This document shows positions 59,629-64,000 of a stretch of 64,000 bases of DNA, one piece after another (the stretch's first letter is position 1; each line of letters starts with the position of its first letter). Source of the DNA: Microplitis mediator (Eukaryota > Arthropoda > Insecta > Hymenoptera > Braconidae); assembly GCF_029852145.1 (NCBI RefSeq), contig NC_079972.1, positions 11,034,986-11,098,985 of the forward strand. Direction: 5' to 3'. The notes beneath the pieces are model-generated. The model did no database searches. It was not told the DNA's origin and worked only from the letters and a program-made list of their open reading frames with translations. The position numbers and the translations under genes were made by a program.

Positions 59629-59730
59629 TTCATAATTTGAACTTATTTTCGGTCATAAAAAATTGAGCTAACATTTTGAAATTTTTTTTCAAATTTAAAA
59701 AAAAAAATTTCCATAAAAAAAAAATCTGAA

Positions 59731-60377
59731 AACCGTCTGACCCTGCGGGCCAGCCCAAAAAATTCCCGTTGTTTTCGAGCTCAGGGAGCTCGGAAACATT
59801 ATTACTTGTAAATTTTTGAGCTCTTCGAGCTTGTTAGGCCGGTAAAACATACCTTCACTGAAAAATTATAATTTTTGTCCGGAGATATCTTTGGAACGAA
59901 TCAATAGATTTGAACGTTCTTGGTGGCAATAGAAAGGGCTCAACAAGAGTTGGAACTGATTATATTTTGAGATGAATTGGGTAAGTGGTTCATGAGTTAT
60001 ATGAAAAAAACCAAAAACAACAAAATTTTTTAATTTTTATTCTTCGTATAACTTGTAAACTACATGACCGATCTACCCCAAAATCTAATTAATTCTAAGT
60101 TTTGGTGAGCTCTTGCGATTGCCACCAAGTACGTTCAAATCGGTTGATTCGTTCCAAAGATATCGTCGGACAAAAAAAAAAAATCACACACACACACACA
60201 TACCCACACATTCACACACACACACACATACACACGGACGTCCATCCGGGAATAGTCAGAATAGCTGCCTAGGACCTCAAAACGTCGACATCTGAAAACT
60301 CGATTTTCGAAAATCGGACCGAAACCAATAACTTCCCTTTTTTTGAAAATTTTCAATTTTCTTAGCGGGAAGTTAAT
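59731..60377 (-). mobile_element. TTCCCGCTAAGAAAATT element (E), copy 3, inverted
   Basis: Reverse orientation of copies 1 and 2: CTGACCCTGCGGGCCAGCCC near the left, GAGCTC block, a (CA)n microsatellite (about 60187-60235), AAAATCGGACCGAAACCAAT, and AATTTTCTTAGCGGGAAGTT at the right. It lies between otk and otd. Confidence 0.7.
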
Positions 60378-61863
60378 AATTTGGTAATTAAAATAATAAA
60401 AATAATTTTTTTCTGAGGATTTAAAATAATAATTTTTTTTGAAATTACAATTTATATGATATATTAATCCATACATATTTTTATGACAGATTTTACGTCG
60501 TTGTTTTATTTATTTATTAATTAATTTATTCGTGTATTGATTATCATTACCAGTAATAATTATTTATAGCAACAATCTAAACAGTCACATACTTACATAT
60601 TTATTATATTTATAATTTTATGTATAATATTCAAATAATTATTTATTCATTTATACATTTATTTTCATATATAACTTTTTCATTTTACATACATATTAGT
60701 CTCTGATTTTTTTTTTTTATCATCATTATTTTTTTTTTTTTAATTTTCTGAATTGCAAGCCGTGTCGAAAAGTTTCCCGGGGCAAAGTTTTCTTTTGAAT
60801 ATTCATAACTTCATTGAAGACCTGTCGTCTTCATACACTTGAGAACTTTGAATAAATATTTTACGATTAACCCATTGAGTCTGTAGCAGAAAATTTTAAT
60901 GGAAAAAAATATTTTTTTTATTTTTTCATACATACGCCTCACTTTTTTCTTAGCAATCATCAATTGCTAACAATAATAATAATATATAACAATATTATTA
61001 ATAATAATTCCCTTAAACAAAAAAAATATAAGATAAATAATTATCTTTCAAATTTAAATTTATAATATTTCATTTTTATACATATACTTTAAAATTATGC
61101 CGAATATTTCATTTATTTATACAATTTAAAAGTACCAGATATGTTGCATTTAAAAAAAAATTAAATATTGATATCATACTTAATAAATTTTTTTTTTCAT
61201 TGCAATTTAGACACTGACAGGTGGATCCGAAGTTCGCCTGGAGGATAAGACAGACCACTACTAGAATCACCGAGAGCCGACCGTGGATTGTCGCTGCTAT
61301 TGTCAATGATATGTAGATATTTGTATATATATTTATACATATATACTACCATGCACACGACATATATATGTATGTATTTATTTCACAGATTTATCACACG
61401 ATGAGGTTGCGAGAAACTCCTGGGAAATTCCCTTCCGGTGTGACTTGCTGCGTACCAATTTTACGATATGCTACATATTAATTTGCCCGAAGCTACATTA
61501 AATATCCATATATATATTTTACATAATCGCCTTCCAGACTTGGACGCAGAAACCTATTGTCCGATAATTATTTTTTTTTTTTTTTACGTAGATTGTCATA
61601 TTTATTTTATAAAAAAGAAATAAAATTTAATGGCGCTCGTATAAATACGTCCAAAAAATTGCACACCTCGGGCATTTATCAAATCGCCGACTATCGAGCG
61701 CATAAAACTCGACGTCGCTGACTAGTCTTTAAAAAAAAAGTATTCAGATAAACAAAAAAAAATTATTGATATGCTACGACAATTGTCGTAAATTATTTAT
61801 CGTTACCATGACTTGACGTTAGAGATTTATATAATATATATATGAAAAAAAAAAAAACTAAAT
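60378..61863 (-). other. Probable otd 3' UTR and spacer to otk
   Basis: AT-rich with more complex stretches at about 60760-60870 and 61205-61310. The latter follows TTTCATTGCAATTTAG on the plus strand and is GC-richer. It may be conserved 3' UTR of otd. No exon could be joined to it. Confidence 0.4.
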
Positions 61864-61965
61864 TCACTTTCGTTCACCCCAACCAGCGCTGTTATAAAAC
61901 CAAGACGATGCTGTCTCGTCTCTTGTTTTACTCCACGTATTGTCTAAATTTCCAGCACCGGCGTC
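61864..61965 (-). CDS. otd: otd last exon
   Basis: Acceptor TTTTACAG, 33 codons and TGA at 61866-61864. It encodes DAGAGNLDNTWSKTRDETAS and SWFYNSAGWGERK. The LDxxW..TASSWF arrangement resembles the terminal OTX repeat (LDYKDQTASWKLNF). It is too short to stand out without the neighbouring exons. Confidence 0.82.
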   Translation of the reverse strand, partial: DAGAGNLDNTWSKTRDETASSWFYNSAGWGERK

Positions 61966-64000
61966 CTGTAAAAAAAAAATTTATTATTAATTATCAGAAT
62001 GATGTTTAGTCGAAGATAAAAAGAGGAGAGACAAATAAATTAAAAGGGAGATAGTAAACAAGTAATTGAGGAGTTTATTAAATTACTTACGACGACATTG
62101 AGTTGATGAGGAGCAGGCGAAAGGTAATCCATGTTGGAGTAATACGAGGAGTAATTTTGATAGCAAGGCTGCTGGGAGGCAGTTGTGGTCCAGGCGAGTC
62201 TTTGATGATCTCCAGGGAATGCTCCTCCGCTTTCCGTGATCGCTGGACTCCAGATACTGCTGCTGCTACCGCCGCTGCTGTACACGGTCCCGCCCAACTG
62301 AAATGCATCAGATAAATTTATCTAACACGTGTCACGCGTGTGTTCATTTCTTATACATACATATTTATTATCATTGTTTACGTTTATTGTACATCATATA
62401 TTGTATTACGAGCCATTGTTTAGCTTTTCAATAGACTTTCAAGTTGAATAATTCATAATTTGATATTTGATATGAGTGTTATGTGACATGAGGGTGCAAT
62501 AATTATTAATAATAAATTTTTTCAATTCATTTTTTTTAATTCACAAAAAAATACTTATTTATTTTAGGACAGATAATTTGAGGGGAAAAAAAATCATTTT
62601 TTTTTTTATTCAATAAGAGGTTCAGTATCTAATTAGTCGCTTGAGAGGAACTTGATTAGAATTAGAAGAGATAACTTTGACTATGGTTTATTTCTTCTTA
62701 TCAATAGATGAGATAATAAATTTTTTGAAAATATGTTTTTTGAATTCTTAGAGGGTAGAGGTACCGTTTTTGGCCACTTTAGGGCCAGTTTTGGACACTT
62801 GAAAAATTAAAATAAAATAATTTGTAAAAGACGCAATGACAAAATCAATTTTTAAAATGTATTCAAAGATACTTTTAACCAGCTATTAAATTGAAAATTT
62901 CATTTGATACTTTTTCATTAATTAAAATAAATTATCAAATGTCCAAAAATGGAGCAGTGGCCACAAATGGTACCTCTACCCTAAGTGTTGAAAAAAAATT
63001 ACTACTTGTTTACAAAACAAACGATTAACTATGAATTGATCATCAGATGACCCTAATACCTGATCAAGGAAAAATGTATACATAAATATATGTATGTTAT
63101 ATATTAGAGCCTTGAAAAATAATGCGACCTACTTTTCAAAATTGAGTTAATAATTTAAAAAAAAAAATGACATAATTCGGACTGTGGACTGAGAAATTTA
63201 AGCGAGTTGTTGGAGATGAAAAATTTAATTTATACCCGATAAGGGAGCTAATAATAAATAATATGGAAGACAGGTTATCTGTTTTAAGCTTATAAATATA
63301 TATAGTAATTAAGTATGTCATTATTGTCAATTATCATGTAACAGTTCCAAAAGTTCACTGATAAATATTTAATTCAACAGTACATATGACATTAATGCAA
63401 CCCGTTTATAAAACATAAAATATATTTTTACTTCAGATTTTAAAAATTTTAATGATCCTTAAGTTAGTAGACATTAATAATTTATGGATTTTATTTCAAC
63501 AAATCAATGAAAAAAAAAAAAAAAAACTATGCACATATAGAAAATTCAAAAAGCTGTAGGTGCAAATTTTTGATTTTTTTAATAATTTGTCGTTTTTAAA
63601 AAAATCAAAAAATTACAACTCGGCAAACTTCAGTATCAATAATTTTAAGGTAAAAATTTTTCTAAGGATTTAAAATTTATAAAAAAATTTTAATCGATCC
63701 GTGAAATTTTCATGAGAAATAATTTTTTTTTATTCAGAATAATATTAAATTTATCATATTTTTGTAATAAATCCGGAAGTAAAAATTTTGTAATTTTTAA
63801 AAATCGAATTTTTCTTGCTGATTGAAGGTAAAACAAATTTTGTAATGACTGCAGGTATGATAGAAATTTTCTATGACTAATTTGTACTAACAGTCGGTAA
63901 GAAACTTTTTTATCGGTAGACTTACACTCGGTGGAGTTGTGCTTGCAGCGAATAGCAAGCCGGTGGTGCTCCCTGCTGGTTTATATTGCGGTGAATCTCG
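61864..64000 (-). CDS. otd: Orthodenticle / OTX-type homeobox protein, C-terminal part (3 exons)
   Basis: Paired-class homeodomain transcription factor of head and anterior nervous system patterning, by family assignment. Minus-strand join 64000-63926, 62297-62091, 61965-61864; 127 residues plus stop, all junctions phase 0 with GT/AG. The homeodomain itself lies right of the window. Identification rests on the OTX C-terminal (Otx1-type) domain: SSSIWSPA, then CYQNYSSYYSNMDYLSP, HQLNVV and LDNTWSKTRDETASSWFYN. From memory these align with vertebrate OTX SSIWSPAS, SYFGGMDCGSYLTPMHHQL and CLDYKDQTASWKLNFN. Which paralogue (otd1 or otd2) cannot be decided here. It is transcribed in the same direction as otk, with about 3.4 kb between its stop and the otk start codon. 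Confidence 0.82.
62091..62297 (-). CDS. otd: otd exon with OTX C-terminal motif
   Basis: Acceptor TGCATTTCAG, donor GTCGTC|GTAAGT. 69 codons: LGGTVYSSGGSSSSIWSPAI, a linker with WTTTASQQP, then CYQNYSSYYSNMDYLSPAPH and QLNVV. The IWSPA and YYSNMDYL blocks are the diagnostic OTX-family motifs. Confidence 0.85.
62750..62985. mobile_element. MITE, AGGGTAGAGGTACC ends
   Basis: GAGGGTAGAGGTACCGTTTT with TGGCCACTTT at the left mirrors CAGTGGCCACAAATGGTACC with TCTACCCT at the right. Also internal GTTTTGGACACTTG versus CAAATGTCCAAAAATGG. Confidence 0.7.
63451..63640 (+). mobile_element. B-family MITE
   Basis: TGATCCTTAAGTTAGTAGAC left end, ACTATGCACATATAGAAAAT centre, GCTGTAGGTGCAAATTTTTG, and a decayed GGCAAACTTCAGTATCA right end. 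Confidence 0.6.
63926..64000 (-). CDS. otd: otd exon (partial at window edge)
   Basis: Open to the window edge; donor CCGAGT|GTAAGT at 63925-63920. It encodes RDSPQYKPAGSTTGLLFAAS and TTPPS, a low-complexity Pro/Ser/Thr region of the kind that follows the homeodomain in Otd. The upstream end is not visible. Confidence 0.75.

Larger units (their letters stand above)
62298..63925 (-). other. otd intron with two MITEs
   Basis: Contains a 236-bp MITE (62750-62985; GAGGGTAGAGGTACCGTTTT and the mirrored AAATGGTACCTCTACCCT) and a B-family MITE (about 63451-63640). The rest is AT-rich without further features. Confidence 0.55.

Noticed and set aside
61109..61306. Minus-strand ORF with a hydrophobic stretch (VILVVVCLILQ) like a signal peptide; considered as otk exon 1 and as a separate gene
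   Set aside because: No ATG in frame before an upstream stop, and no donor giving the one-base phase needed for otk exon 2. The exon at 58423-58462 fits all requirements.

Overview
The window is strongly AT-rich eukaryotic DNA with spliced genes, long introns and a dense load of short inverted-repeat transposons. All three recognisable proteins are insect developmental or neuronal proteins. The base composition and repeat content would suit a hymenopteran such as a parasitoid wasp, but the order is an inference and not proven by the sequence.

Layout. (1) 2.0-7.3 kb, plus strand: the 3' two thirds of Semaphorin-1a in six exons: second half of the sema domain, PSI domain, transmembrane helix and cytoplasmic tail. 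Its 5' exons lie left of the window. The ORF stops at a TGA (6966-6968), but the same frame stays open for 99 more codons and ends in a tail resembling the longer Drosophila Sema1a C-terminus. (2) 7.3-28.6 kb: no coding exon found. It holds the probable Sema1a 3' UTR and convergent intergenic DNA full of MITE-like, foldback and nested elements. (3) 58.46 down to 28.63 kb, minus strand: a complete off-track/PTK7 gene. Eight coding exons whose phases all join give an 1109-residue protein with a signal peptide, seven Ig domains, one transmembrane helix and a pseudokinase domain lacking DFG. Two introns of about 11-12 kb near its 5' end hold repeats and a few GC-richer islands that could be regulatory. 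(4) 64.0 down to 61.86 kb, minus strand: the last three coding exons of an orthodenticle/OTX homeobox gene; its homeodomain lies beyond the right edge.

Biology. Sema1a and Off-track act in one axon-guidance pathway in Drosophila (Otk associates with Plexins downstream of Semaphorin-1a), and here they are convergent neighbours. The most notable observations are the candidate stop-codon readthrough of Sema1a with a stem-loop just downstream, the Sema1a-otk linkage, a five-deep nest of transposons at 22.3-24.4 kb, two arrays in which one MITE has been amplified head to tail, and an RFX X-box inside an otk intron.

No tRNA, rRNA, CRISPR array or intact transposase gene was seen. Exon boundaries come from reading splice signals and joining phases by eye. 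UTRs, transcription starts and polyadenylation sites could not be placed.
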